64,000 bases of DNA from Lentzea tibetensis (GCF_007845675.1 NZ_VOBR01000007.1:186001-250000), one strand, 5' to 3'; positions 43,498-52,226 are shown, counted from the first letter of the stretch. Made by a program: numbers and translations. Notes: generated by a model not told the origin, from the sequence alone.

Positions 43498-45549
43498 CTA
43501 TTTGGCCTTGGTGGCCAAGGCTTCCGGTAGTGGGTCGTACCGGCAGAACTGCCGGGTGAACGTGCCGGTGCCCGACGTGAGCGACCGCAGTTCGATGGCG
43601 TAGCGCAACAACTCGGAGCTGGGCACCTCGGCCCGGATGACGGTGCGCCCGCCCTCGTCCGCCTCGGTGCCGAGCACGCGCCCGCGCCGCCCGGACAGGT
43701 CGCCGAGCACGGTGCCGAGGTGTTCGTCGGGCAGCCGGATCGCCACCTCGTCCATCGGCTCGAGCAACGTGGTCCGCCCGTTCGCGGCGGCCTCCTTCAG
43801 CGCCATCGAACCCGCGGTCTGGAAGGCGGCGTCGGACGAGTCGACCGAGTGGGCCTTGCCGTCGACCAGGGTCACCCGGACGTCGACCATCGGAATCCCG
43901 TCGTGCAGGCCCCTTTCCAGCTGGGCGCGCACACCCTTCTCCACGGACGGGATGAACTGGTTCGGGATCGCGCCGCCGACGATCTTGTCGACGAACTCGA
44001 AGCCCGAGCCGCGAGGCAGCCCTTCCACGACCACGTCGCACACGGCGTACTGGCCGTGCCCGCCGGACTGCTTCACGTGCCTGCCGTGGCCCTTCGACTG
44101 ACCGGCGAACGTCTCCCGCAGCGCGACGCGCACTGGTTCGGTGTCGACCTCGGCGCCACCGGCGCGCAGGCGGTCGAGCACCACGGCCGCGTGGGCCTCT
44201 CCCATGCACCACAACACCATCTGGTGCGTCTCGGGGTTGCGGTCCAGCCGCAGCGTCGGGTCGCTGGCGACCAGGCGGTTGAGGTTGCGCGCGAGGTTGT
44301 CCTCGTCGGAGCGCGAGCGCGGGACGACGGCGATGGGCAGCAGCGGCTCCGGCATGTCCCACGGTGCCATCAGCAGCGGCTGCTCGGGTGCCGAGACCGT
44401 GTCGCCCGTCTCGGCCGAGGTGAGCTTCGTCAGCGCGCACAGGTCGCCCGCGACGCAGTACGGCACCTCGCGCAGGTTGGCGCCCAGAGGTGAGTAGACG
44501 TGCGCGACGCGTTCGTCCACGTCGTGGTCCTCGTGGCCGCGGTCGGCCATGCCGTGGCCGGACACGTGCACCGGGCGTTCCGGACGGAGGGTGCCGGAGA
44601 AGACCCGGACGAGCGACACGCGGCCGACGTAGGAGTCCACCGCGGTGCGGACGACCTCGGCGACGAGTGGACCGTCGGGATCGGCGGCGAGCCGGGGGCG
44701 CGGGATGCCGTCGATGCCGGTGATGTCCGGCAACGGGTGTTCCAGAGGTGAGGGGAACGCGCGGGCGATGCCGTCGAGCAGCTCGGTCAGGCCCATGCCG
44801 GTCGAGGCGCACACCGGGACCACCGGGTGGAAGGAGCCGCGTGCGACGGCGGTCTCCAGGTCGGTGATCAGGGTCTGCTGGTCGATCTCCTCGCCGCCGA
44901 GGTACCGGTCCATGAGGGACTCGTCCTCGCTCTCGGCGATGATGCCCTCGATCAGCGCGTTGCGTTCGTCCGGGTAGTCCTCGCTGGTCAGCAGGCCGAT
45001 CAGGCCGTCGTCGCCGGGGAGGTAGAGCGGTACGACGCCCGCGCCGAACGCGGCCTGGCACGCGGCTATCTCGTTCAGCACGTCGGCGCGGTGGTGGTCG
45101 GTGCGGGTGATCACGACGGCGCGCGGCATGCCGACGGTCGCGCACTCCTCCCACAGCGCCACGGTCGCGGCGTCGACGCCTTCGAACGCGTTCACCACGA
45201 ACAGCGCCGCGTCCGCCGCGCGGAGCCCTGCGCGCAGCTCTCCCACGAAGTCGGCGTATCCGGGTGTGTCGATCAGGTTGATCTTGATGTCACCGTGCTG
45301 CAGCGGTGCGACCGCGAGGCCGACTGAGCGTTGCTGGCGGACGGCGGCCGGGTCGTGGTCGCAGACTGTGTTGCCCTCGGTCACCGAGCCGGCGCGGGTG
45401 AGCACGCCGGTGGTGGCGAGAAGGGCCTCGGTGAGCGTTGTCTTGCCTGCGCCGGACGGACCGACGAGCACGACGTTGCGGACCTTGGCCGGGTCGTCCA
45501 CAGCGACCGCGCCTGCCGGTTGTCCGTTGTCGGAGTGTTTGCTGCCCAT
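43498..45549 (-). CDS. EF-G-like GTPase (FusA2 type)
   Basis: 683-aa translation-GTPase paralogue resembling M. tuberculosis FusA2 (Rv0120c), not the main EF-G. G1 is GPSGAGKT, G3 is DTPGYADF. The G4 motif is TRTD in place of NKxD, so nucleotide specificity or rate may differ. Domains II-V follow, with KSKGHGRHVKQSGGHGQYAV-like domain IV. FusA2-type proteins bind the ribosome but are not proven translocases. The ATG at 45549 follows GGGAGG. Confidence 0.87.
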   Translation of the reverse strand: MGSKHSDNGQPAGAVAVDDPAKVRNVVLVGPSGAGKTTLTEALLATTGVLTRAGSVTEGNTVCDHDPAAVRQQRSVGLAVAPLQHGDIKINLIDTPGYADFVGELRAGLRAADAALFVVNAFEGVDAATVALWEECATVGMPRAVVITRTDHHRADVLNEIAACQAAFGAGVVPLYLPGDDGLIGLLTSEDYPDERNALIEGIIAESEDESLMDRYLGGEEIDQQTLITDLETAVARGSFHPVVPVCASTGMGLTELLDGIARAFPSPLEHPLPDITGIDGIPRPRLAADPDGPLVAEVVRTAVDSYVGRVSLVRVFSGTLRPERPVHVSGHGMADRGHEDHDVDERVAHVYSPLGANLREVPYCVAGDLCALTKLTSAETGDTVSAPEQPLLMAPWDMPEPLLPIAVVPRSRSDEDNLARNLNRLVASDPTLRLDRNPETHQMVLWCMGEAHAAVVLDRLRAGGAEVDTEPVRVALRETFAGQSKGHGRHVKQSGGHGQYAVCDVVVEGLPRGSGFEFVDKIVGGAIPNQFIPSVEKGVRAQLERGLHDGIPMVDVRVTLVDGKAHSVDSSDAAFQTAGSMALKEAAANGRTTLLEPMDEVAIRLPDEHLGTVLGDLSGRRGRVLGTEADEGGRTVIRAEVPSSELLRYAIELRSLTSGTGTFTRQFCRYDPLPEALATKAK

Positions 45550-45615
45550 GGGACGGACCTCCCGTCAAGTTCGTAGTGTTCGATCTCACACCCGTTGAGC
45601 GGGGAGGACAAGTCC

Positions 45616-46119
45616 GTGGACCCGGTAGCAGCAACACCTCGGTTGTACGGAGCGGCCGCACCACCCGGTCGGCTGCTTCCATGGGAGTGGGCGCGCACCC
45701 GTCTGGTGGAGGCCCGCACGTACTGGATCGCGTCCGTGTCGCCGTCCGGCAGGCCGCACACCCGGCCGGTGTGGGGCGCGTGGACGACGCTCGGGCTGTG
45801 GTTCTCGACCGGATCATCGGCCAGGCGGAACCTGCTGGTGAACCCCTTGATCTCGGTGCACCTGGAGGACGGCGACGAGGTCGTCGTCGTGGAGGGGACG
45901 GCCCGTTCGAGTGCGCCTGGACCCTGCCTCCAGGCGTACAACGCCAAATACTCGTGGTCGTTCCGCGCGGCCGGTGACGGCGTCCAGGACGACGACGGCA
46001 CCACCGGTGCGGCGTTCCTCGTCGTGCCGGACGTGGTGTTCGGGTGGGAGTCGGGGATGGGCGCGCCGACGAAGTGGCACCCGTCACCACCAGGCACGAG
46101 GCCGGAAGTGGACTGGTGA
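45616..46119 (+). CDS. PNPOx-fold (FMN/F420-binding) family protein
   Basis: 167-aa split-barrel flavin/F420-binding protein: WIASVSPSGRPHTRPVWGAW, then FSTGSSARRNLLVNP and LEDGDEVVVVEG. Related to pyridoxamine 5'-phosphate oxidase-like and deazaflavin-dependent proteins; not enough is visible to choose. The GTG at 45616 has GGGGAGGA eight bases upstream; an in-frame TTG at 45595 lacks one. A TAGTGT box at 45574-45579 may be its -10. It is next to pdxS, which also concerns PLP. Confidence 0.83.
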   Translation: MDPVAATPRLYGAAAPPGRLLPWEWARTRLVEARTYWIASVSPSGRPHTRPVWGAWTTLGLWFSTGSSARRNLLVNPLISVHLEDGDEVVVVEGTARSSAPGPCLQAYNAKYSWSFRAAGDGVQDDDGTTGAAFLVVPDVVFGWESGMGAPTKWHPSPPGTRPEVDW

Positions 46120-46161
46120 TTCCGGGCTGCAGTGGACCGCGTGGAGTGGCCACGTGCGACG

Positions 46162-46167
46162 TACGAT
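46162..46167 (+). promoter_or_regulatory. Candidate pdxS -10 box
   Basis: TACGAT fits TANNNT. It lies 36 bases before the TTG start of pdxS, and a GAAAGG ribosome site is in between. Confidence 0.4.
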
Positions 46168-46203
46168 CGGACCAGTTCCCTCCCAACTCAGAAAGGTTGC
46201 CCG

Positions 46204-47097
46204 TTGAGCACTGATCAGGTGACTGGTACCGCGCGGGTGAAGCGCGGCATGGCCGAGATGCTCAAGGGTGGCGTGATCATGGACGTGGTCGACGCCACTC
46301 AGGCGAAGATCGCCGAAGACGCCGGCGCAGTGGCCGTCATGGCCCTCGAGCGCGTCCCCGCCGACATCCGCTCCCAGGGCGGCGTCGCCCGGATGAGCGA
46401 CCCGGACCTGATCGACGGCATCATCAACGCCGTCTCGATCCCCGTCATGGCGAAGGCCCGCATCGGCCACTTCGTCGAGGCGCAGGTCCTCGCGTCGCTC
46501 GGTGTCGACTACATCGACGAGTCCGAGGTGCTGACCCCGGCGGACTACGCGAACCACATCGACAAGTGGCAGTTCACCGTGCCCTTCGTCTGCGGCGCCA
46601 CGAACCTGGGTGAGGCGCTCCGCCGCATCACCGAGGGTGCCGCCATGATCCGCTCGAAGGGCGAGGCGGGCACCGGTGACGTCTCGAACGCCACCACGCA
46701 CATGCGCAAGATCCGCGGCGAGCTCCGCCGCCTGCAGACCATGGCCCCGGACGAGCTGTACGTCGCGGCCAAGGAGCTCCAGGCGCCGTACGAGCTGGTC
46801 AAGGAGGTCGCTGAGGCCGGCAAGCTCCCCGTGGTGCTGTTCACCGCCGGTGGCATCGCCACCCCGGCCGACGCCGCGATGATGATGCAGCTCGGCGCCG
46901 AGGGCGTGTTCGTCGGCTCCGGCATCTTCAAGTCCGGCAACCCGGCGCAGCGCGCCGAGGCCATCGTGAAGGCCACCACCTTCTACGACGACCCGGACGT
47001 CATCGCCAAGGTCTCGCGCGGCCTGGGTGAGGCCATGGTCGGCATCAACGTCGACGAGATCCCCGAGCCGCACCGCCTCGCCGAGCGCGGCTGGTAA
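46204..47097 (+). CDS. pdxS: Pyridoxal 5'-phosphate synthase subunit PdxS
   Basis: 297-aa PLP synthase subunit. It makes PLP from ribose 5-phosphate, glyceraldehyde 3-phosphate and ammonia supplied by PdxT; twelve copies of each form the complex. Visible: the catalytic lysine region [28 protein letters not shown] and [14 protein letters not shown]. The TTG at 46204 has GAAAGG seven bases upstream. The partner pdxT is about 8.6 kb downstream, unusual because the two are normally close. Confidence 0.96.
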   Translation: MSTDQVTGTARVKRGMAEMLKGGVIMDVVDATQAKIAEDAGAVAVMALERVPADIRSQGGVARMSDPDLIDGIINAVSIPVMAKARIGHFVEAQVLASLGVDYIDESEVLTPADYANHIDKWQFTVPFVCGATNLGEALRRITEGAAMIRSKGEAGTGDVSNATTHMRKIRGELRRLQTMAPDELYVAAKELQAPYELVKEVAEAGKLPVVLFTAGGIATPADAAMMMQLGAEGVFVGSGIFKSGNPAQRAEAIVKATTFYDDPDVIAKVSRGLGEAMVGINVDEIPEPHRLAERGW

Positions 47098-47111
47098 CCG
47101 CTCCGCACGTC

Positions 47112-47143
47112 GTGTCCCCCAGGGCTTCGGTCCTGGGGGACAC
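47112..47143 (+). terminator. pdxS terminator
   Basis: Perfect 12-bp stem, GTGTCCCCCAGG and its complement, with an 8-nt loop, 14 bases after the pdxS stop, followed by GTCTCGTTT. Confidence 0.85.
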
Positions 47144-47164
47144 GTCTCGTTTCGGGGCCGACAG

Positions 47165-47189
47165 CCTGTTCGGAACTGTTCCGAACAGG
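47165..47189. promoter_or_regulatory. 25-bp perfect palindrome
   Basis: Arms CCTGTTCGGAAC and GTTCCGAACAGG around one central T. The size and odd-length symmetry suit a repressor operator better than a terminator, but it lies downstream of pdxS and downstream of the minus-strand P450 unit, so its function is unclear. Confidence 0.5.
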
Positions 47190-47199
47190 CGTTCTCGTT

Positions 47200-47470
47200 G
47201 ACCTGGTGATCTTGCGGGCCGGAGGGTCGAGGTGCCAGATACCCGACCTCCTCGGTCAGGAACGTGTCCGGTACCAGGCCCCGCCACCAGTGCCAGGAGC
47301 AGCCTGCGTGGCTTCTTCTTCGCCACCGGGGAAAGTGACGGCGTGGCACCGGTCGCGAGCCGCTGGCGCGCGTCCACCCAGCTCCGCACCGCGTCGTCGT
47401 CCAGCCCGCACGCGCGGGCGAACTCGGCTGGTTCGGTGATCTCGGCCGGATCGGGCGGAGTTGTTGCCAC
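47200..47470 (-). pseudogene. Remnant of an XRE/transmembrane protein
   Basis: From a GTG at 47470 the frame reads ITEPAEFARACGLDDDAV and RSWVDARQRLATG, then a basic patch and LLLALVAG. In intact actinomycete relatives, as I recall them, about 60 residues of HTH lie between the first and second parts, and a membrane helix follows. Here the HTH is missing and the frame shifts after the helix. I treat it as a broken gene; the alternative is a short unknown protein. Confidence 0.4.
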
Positions 47471-47479
47471 ACCGTGAAA

Positions 47480-48775
47480 CTAGCGCTTGACGTACCTCAC
47501 CCGGCACGGGCTCTGCGGCCACCTGGTCTGCTGCCCGGTCATGGGCTGCGGGTCGGAGTCGATCAGTTCGAGGTCGAGGCGCTGCAGGAGCCTGGTGATG
47601 ATCACCTTGAGCTCCAGGTAGACGAAGTTCTCGCCGAGGCACCGGTGGAAGCCGCCGCCGAACCCGTACAGCGCCTGCTTCTTCTTCGGCTCGTCGGAGA
47701 ACCGGTCCGGGATGAACTCGTCGGGTTCGGGGAACACCTCGGGCAGCCGGTGTGAGACGCCCTGGTGCAGCATCACCATGGTGCCCTTGGGGAAGTGGTA
47801 GCCGTCGTAGTCGATCGGCTCGGTAGCTCGGCGCACCACGCCGTTCGTGCTCGGGTGCAGCCGCTCGGTCTCGTGCAGCGCGTTGTCGAGGTGCACGAGA
47901 CGGCGCATCGTCTTCACGTCGACCGCGGTCGTGTGCTCGACCTCGGCCATGACCTTCTTGAGCTCCAGCGGGTGTCGCAGCAGGTCGATCATCGCCCAGC
48001 TGAGGTGGGCGATCGTGGTGTCGTGGCCGACCCACAGCAGGATGAGCAGCAGCGAGACGAGCACGTCGTCCGGCACGGGCTCTTTGGTGTCGGCGTAGAC
48101 CGCGGTGGCCAGCGTCTGGAGGAAGTCGGACTCCGCGGGCGGGTTGAGCTTGCGGTCCTCGATCAGCTCGGTGCACTTCCTGCGGAGCACGTCGCGGGCG
48201 CGGTGGCTGCGCACGATGTGCGGCAGGGGCACCCAGCCCGGCGTGACCGGGTCCACCCCGCCGGAGAACCGCCGGAAGACGTCGAAGAACCCGTCGATCC
48301 TCGTGGCGACGTCGACGCCGAGGAACGACGCCGCCGCGATGTCCATGAGCAGCGGGCCGAACGCCTCGACGAGATCGAACTCGCCCTCGGCCGGCAGCGC
48401 GTCGATGAACTCGGTCGCCTTGCGGTCCATGAGGTCCAGCTGCCCGGCGATGTGCTTGCCGGTGAACTGGGGGACCAGGATCTCGCGCTGCCGCAGGTAC
48501 TCCTTGCGCTCCTCCAGCCAGTACACCTTGGTGAACATGTGCTTGAGGAACGGGTAGGCGTCCTTGATGGACAGTCGCGAGTCCGCCTCGCCGAACATGA
48601 ACCTGCCGCGCTCAGGTCCGAGCAGCACCACGCCGGGCCCGCCGGGCAGCCGGACCGAGAACATCGTGCCGTGCTCTTCGAACCCGCGGCGGATCAGGCG
48701 GTCGGGATTCCTGAGGAACTCGACGGCGTGGCCGACGAGCGGCTTCGCGCCGGACACGGTGGGAGGAAGTGTCAT
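47480..48775 (-). CDS. Cytochrome P450, CYP51-like (copy 1)
   Basis: 431-aa P450. I-helix WVGHDTTIAH, ExxR in HETERLHP, haem-binding loop FGGGFHRCLGENF with the Cys ligand. The N-terminus (LPPTVSGAKPLVGHAVEF), AYPF and the ending PCRVRYVK resemble bacterial CYP51. Substrate unknown, perhaps a sterol- or lipid-like molecule. I chose the ATG at 48775 to match copy 2; an in-frame TTG at 48799 is also possible. No ferredoxin gene is nearby. Confidence 0.9.
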   Translation of the reverse strand: MTLPPTVSGAKPLVGHAVEFLRNPDRLIRRGFEEHGTMFSVRLPGGPGVVLLGPERGRFMFGEADSRLSIKDAYPFLKHMFTKVYWLEERKEYLRQREILVPQFTGKHIAGQLDLMDRKATEFIDALPAEGEFDLVEAFGPLLMDIAAASFLGVDVATRIDGFFDVFRRFSGGVDPVTPGWVPLPHIVRSHRARDVLRRKCTELIEDRKLNPPAESDFLQTLATAVYADTKEPVPDDVLVSLLLILLWVGHDTTIAHLSWAMIDLLRHPLELKKVMAEVEHTTAVDVKTMRRLVHLDNALHETERLHPSTNGVVRRATEPIDYDGYHFPKGTMVMLHQGVSHRLPEVFPEPDEFIPDRFSDEPKKKQALYGFGGGFHRCLGENFVYLELKVIITRLLQRLDLELIDSDPQPMTGQQTRWPQSPCRVRYVKR

Positions 48776-48823
48776 GTCTGGCTTTCTATCCGCTGGCAAG
48801 TGCTCCCCTTGACGTGCGCCGTG

Positions 48824-50128
48824 TTACGAGACGGACTTCTTTTGGTACCTGACGCGACACGGGCTCTGCGGCCAGTTGTTCGCCTGCCCCGGTTCGGGCT
48901 TCGGATCGGTGTCGATCAGCTCCAGGTCGAGGCGCTGGAGCAGCCGCGTCATGATCACTTTCATCTCGGTGTACGCGAAGTTCTCGCCGAGGCACCGGTG
49001 GAAGCCGCCGCCGAAGCCGTACAGCGCGTGCTTCTTCTTCGGTTCGTCCTTGAACCGCTCCGGCAGGAACTCGTCCGGACGCGGGAACACGTCGCCCAGC
49101 CGGTGCGAGTGGCCGGGGTGCAGCACCACGACCGCGCCCTTCGGGATCGTGTACCCGGCGTGCTCGATCGGCTCGACCGCCTTGCGCACCACGCCGTTCG
49201 TGACCGGGTGCAGGCGTTCGGTCTCGTGCAGCGCCCGGTCGAGGTACTCGAACCGGCGCAGGTTCTTCATGTCGACGGTTTGCGCGTTCTCGACCTCGGC
49301 GGTGACCTTCTTGAGTTCCAGCTGGTGCTTCAGCAGGTCGATCACCGCCCAGCTGAGGTGCCCGACCGTGGTCTCGTGCCCGACCCACACGAGCATGATC
49401 GCCATCGCGACGAGCACGTCGTCCGGGACCGGCTCGTTGGTGTCGGCGTAGACCGCGGTGGCCAGCGTCTGGAGGAAGTCGGGTTCCGCCAGCGGGTTCT
49501 CCCTGCGTTCCTTCAGCAGGCCCTTGGCGAGCTTGCGCAGCCGGTCGCGGGCGCGGTGGCTGCGCACGAGGTGCGGCGCGGGCACCCAGCCGGGCAGCAC
49601 CGGGTCCATGCCCTCGGAGAACCGGCGGAACACGTCGAAGAACCCGTCCAGCTTCTCCGGCACGTTCTCGCCGAGGAACGAGCCCGCGGTGATGTCGATG
49701 ATCAGCGGCCCGAACGCCTCGACGAGGTCGAACTCGCCGTGGTCCGGCAGGTCGTCGATGAACTGGGTCGCCTTGCGCTCCATCAGGTCCAGGTGCCCGG
49801 CGATGTGCTTGCCGGAGAACTGCGGGAGCAGGATCTCCCGCTGCCTGCGGTACTCCTCCGGTTCGGCGAGGAAGTACGCCTTGCCGAACATGTGCAGGAA
49901 GAACGGGTAAGCGTCCTTGATGGACAGTCGCTTGTCCGTCTCCGCGAACATGAACCTGGCGTGGTCCGGGCCCAGCAGCACCACGCCCGGCCTGCCGGGG
50001 AGGCGGACCGAGAAGATCGTGCCGTGCTCTGCCAGCCCGCGGCGGATCAGGCCGTCCGGGTCGCGCAGGAACTCGGCGGTGTGGCCGAGGAGGCGCTTGG
50101 CGCCGGACACGGTGGGTGGAAGAGCCAT
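48824..50128 (-). CDS. Cytochrome P450, CYP51-like (copy 2)
   Basis: 434-aa P450 paralogous to copy 1 along its full length. I-helix WVGHETTVGH carries Glu in place of the usual Asp before the Thr pair; ExxR HETERLHP and haem loop FGGGFHRCLGENF are intact. Starts MALPPTVSGAK, ATG at 50128. It is transcribed toward copy 1, 48 bases from its start, so the pair probably arose by tandem duplication. Confidence 0.9.
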   Translation of the reverse strand: MALPPTVSGAKRLLGHTAEFLRDPDGLIRRGLAEHGTIFSVRLPGRPGVVLLGPDHARFMFAETDKRLSIKDAYPFFLHMFGKAYFLAEPEEYRRQREILLPQFSGKHIAGHLDLMERKATQFIDDLPDHGEFDLVEAFGPLIIDITAGSFLGENVPEKLDGFFDVFRRFSEGMDPVLPGWVPAPHLVRSHRARDRLRKLAKGLLKERRENPLAEPDFLQTLATAVYADTNEPVPDDVLVAMAIMLVWVGHETTVGHLSWAVIDLLKHQLELKKVTAEVENAQTVDMKNLRRFEYLDRALHETERLHPVTNGVVRKAVEPIEHAGYTIPKGAVVVLHPGHSHRLGDVFPRPDEFLPERFKDEPKKKHALYGFGGGFHRCLGENFAYTEMKVIMTRLLQRLDLELIDTDPKPEPGQANNWPQSPCRVRYQKKSVS

Positions 50129-50178
50129 GACCGGTTGTCTACCGCGTCATCGCGCTTCCACCCAGCGTTCGTGCCGCC

Positions 50179-50583
50179 TTACGAGACGGAATACGCCTCG
50201 ATCTTCGCGTGGTGGCCGTTCGAGCCGGCCAGCTTCGCGTCACAGGTCACGAGGGGAACGTCCAGCTCTTCGGCCAGCGCGACGTAGGCCGCGTCATACG
50301 CCGTGATGCTCTTGCGCAGTTCCCAGATTCGTAGGACGAGAGATCGGTGCGACACTCGGATGATGGGCATATCAGCGAGCTTGTCCACGGTCAGCTGCGC
50401 CGTGTCCGCTGGGATGCTGCCGACGCGCTCGTGCTTTCGCATGGCGTGCAGGATCTCCAGATCGATGACTTCCGGTGCGCATGCTGAGGCGCTGATGATG
50501 CGGCTGAGCAACTTCGGTCGTGCGGGTTGGTCGGTGAACAGGGCGACTATGGCCGAGGCGTCGACCACGATGCGGCCGCTCAC
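50179..50583 (-). CDS. PIN-domain toxin (VapC-like)
   Basis: 134-aa PIN-domain ribonuclease, the toxin of a type II toxin-antitoxin pair. The acidic metal site is visible: Asp8 in IVVDASAI, Glu in VIDLEILHAM, Asp in AYDAAYVALAE, and Asp in VTCDAKL. The GTG at 50583 overlaps the antitoxin stop by 4 nt, so the toxin is co-translated. VapC toxins usually cut tRNA or rRNA. Confidence 0.88.
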   Translation of the reverse strand: MSGRIVVDASAIVALFTDQPARPKLLSRIISASACAPEVIDLEILHAMRKHERVGSIPADTAQLTVDKLADMPIIRVSHRSLVLRIWELRKSITAYDAAYVALAEELDVPLVTCDAKLAGSNGHHAKIEAYSVS

Positions 50584-50798
50584 GGCTTGTCCCGATCGCG
50601 GTACCCCCGGATCTCGGCGATGAGGTCATCGGTGGTTACCGTGCCCCAGTCGAGCCCGCGGATCCCCTCGAGCCACTCGGCCATGGTGGGACCGTCTTCC
50701 GCCTGCTCTCGCTCGGCGCGCTCGACGAATGCGGTCAAGGTCATTGCCCGAGCGCCTGCCACTTCGCCGATGCGGTTCTGCCACCTGTTCTCGGACAT
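50580..50798 (-). CDS. Antitoxin partner of the PIN toxin (VapB-like)
   Basis: 72-aa protein from the ATG at 50798, with a helical middle (MTLTAFVERAEREQ) and an acidic/Trp-rich C-terminus (WLEGIRGLDWGTVT) that would bind the toxin. No clear DNA-binding fold was recognised. A TAGGCT -10-like box lies seven bases before this ATG; a better ribosome site (AAAGGAG) precedes an in-frame ATG at 50834, so that start is possible. Confidence 0.7.
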   Translation of the reverse strand: MSENRWQNRIGEVAGARAMTLTAFVERAEREQAEDGPTMAEWLEGIRGLDWGTVTTDDLIAEIRGYRDRDKP

Positions 50799-50905
50799 GG
50801 GATCAAGCCTATCCGGCGGTACTGACAACACCATGCTCCTTTCTGTTTCGATCACATGTTCGACATCGGCCATGTGGAGCTCCGCTTGATCACCCGACGG
50901 AGTTG

Positions 50906-51460
50906 TCAGATGTGTTCCATGACCATCACCGCGGTCGTCCCCGGCTCCAGCGCCTGACACGTGTGCGGCAGGTCGCCGGGATAGACGAGGTAGTCACCGA
51001 CACCGATCTCGACAGGGTCGTCGCGCAACCCGGCCAACGCCCGCCCGGACGTCACGATCATGTGCTCGACGGTGCCGGGCATGTGCGGCTCGGACTCGCG
51101 GGCAGCACCGGGCTCCAGCGTCAGCCAGTAGATGTCCCGCCGGGCCCCAGGCGGGCAGGAGGCCAGCAACGAAGCCGCGTAGTGCGCCCGCTCGGACTGC
51201 ACGACAGGGCTCTCGCCCGCCCGGATGACCTGGACGCGGGGCACGGGCGGGTCGACCAGCCGGGAGAACGGCACGCCCAGTGCGACGCCGATGGCCCAGA
51301 GCGTCTCGACCGACGGGTTGCCGTTGGCCGCCTCGAGCTGCGACAGCGTCGACTTGGCGACGCCCGCGCGCTTGGCCAGTTCGGAGAGGGACAGGCCGGC
51401 GCGGTCGCGTTCGCGGCGCAGGGAGGCCGCGATGACGGAGAGCGGGGCAGTGTTCGACAC
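50906..51460 (-). CDS. XRE-cupin transcriptional regulator
   Basis: 184-aa repressor. HTH at about 8-62 (LSLSELAKRAGVAKSTLSQL then EAANG) and a C-terminal cupin domain (about 80-184, EPHMPGTVEHMIVTSG, GDYLVYPGDLPHTCQAL). This type often binds small amino-acid-like effectors. It is divergent from azlCD, with two GTTCG-N6-CGAAC operators in the shared promoter region. The GTG at 51460 was chosen because the frame upstream is in the intergenic region. Confidence 0.87.
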   Translation of the reverse strand: MSNTAPLSVIAASLRRERDRAGLSLSELAKRAGVAKSTLSQLEAANGNPSVETLWAIGVALGVPFSRLVDPPVPRVQVIRAGESPVVQSERAHYAASLLASCPPGARRDIYWLTLEPGAARESEPHMPGTVEHMIVTSGRALAGLRDDPVEIGVGDYLVYPGDLPHTCQALEPGTTAVMVMEHI

Positions 51461-51472
51461 AACAGTCCAATC

Positions 51473-51535
51473 GTTCGCCTTGACGAACAGCGTTTGGGTG
51501 TTCAGTGTAGAAGACGTGCGTTCGACATGGCGAAC
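51473..51535. promoter_or_regulatory. azlC promoter with two operators
   Basis: Two identical-arm inverted repeats GTTCG-N6-CGAAC lie at 51473-51488 and 51520-51535. Between them, on the plus strand, are TTGACG (51480-51485), a 17-bp spacer, CAGTGT (51503-51508) and seven bases to the GTG at 51516. So operator 1 overlaps the -35 box and operator 2 lies just after the leaderless start. The XRE-cupin protein is the obvious candidate repressor (inference). Confidence 0.7.
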
Positions 51536-52226
51536 ACTGGACTCCGTGCTGCTGCGTGACGTGACCGCGGTGGCGCTGGGCGCTGCTGTCAACGGTGCCT
51601 CGTTCGGCGCCATCGCGGTGGGCTCCGGCCTGCCGTGGTGGATGCCGCTGGTGATGTCCGTGCTGATCTTCGCGGGCGGGGCGCAGTTCATGGCCGTCGG
51701 CATCGTCGCCAGTGGCGGCAGCCCGATGACGGCCGTACTGGGAGGGCTGATCCTCAACTCGCGGCACCTGCCGTTCGGGCTGGCGATCGGGGACGTGCTC
51801 GGCAGGAGCTGGCTGGCTCGGATCGTCGGCAGTCACCTGATGATCGACGAGTCGGTGGCGTTCGCGCTGAACCAGAAGGACCCGGCCAAGGCGCGCGCCG
51901 CGTACTGGGCGTGCGGCGTGAGCCTGTTCGTGATGTGGAACGCGGGTGTCACGGCCGGAGCCCTGGTGGGACAGGCGATCGGTGACCCGATGGCGTTCGG
52001 GCTCGACGCGGCGTTCCCGGCCGCGCTGCTGGCGCTCACGCTGCCCGCGCTCAAGGACGTCAAGACTCGGCAGGCCGCCGGGCTCGGCGCGTTGATCGCG
52101 CTGGCCACCACGCCGTTCCTGCCGCCGGGCCTGCCGATCCTGCTCGCGCTGGGCGGGCTGGTCGTCTACGCGAACAAGGCGAACAAGGCGCAGAAGGAAG
52201 AGAAGGTGGCGGAGCCGTGCCCCTGA
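51516..52226 (+). CDS. azlC: AzlC-family amino-acid exporter, large subunit
   Basis: 236-aa membrane protein with about six helices: NGASFGAIAVGSGLPWWMPL and LIFAGGAQFMAVGIVASGG are typical of AzlC/BrnF. It pairs with AzlD to export branched-chain amino acids or methionine. The leaderless GTG at 51516 gives VRSTWRTLDSVLLRD, the normal family N-terminus. It overlaps azlD by 10 nt. Confidence 0.9.
   Translation: MRSTWRTLDSVLLRDVTAVALGAAVNGASFGAIAVGSGLPWWMPLVMSVLIFAGGAQFMAVGIVASGGSPMTAVLGGLILNSRHLPFGLAIGDVLGRSWLARIVGSHLMIDESVAFALNQKDPAKARAAYWACGVSLFVMWNAGVTAGALVGQAIGDPMAFGLDAAFPAALLALTLPALKDVKTRQAAGLGALIALATTPFLPPGLPILLALGGLVVYANKANKAQKEEKVAEPCP

Noticed and set aside
47165-47189. LexA/SOS box
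   Set aside because: The centre and arms (TTCGGAAC-N-GTTCCGAA) do not fit the actinobacterial TCGAACN4GTTCGA consensus.
51473-51535. LexA boxes upstream of azlC
   Set aside because: GTTCG-N6-CGAAC has the half-sites in inverted order relative to a LexA box, and no SOS gene is present.
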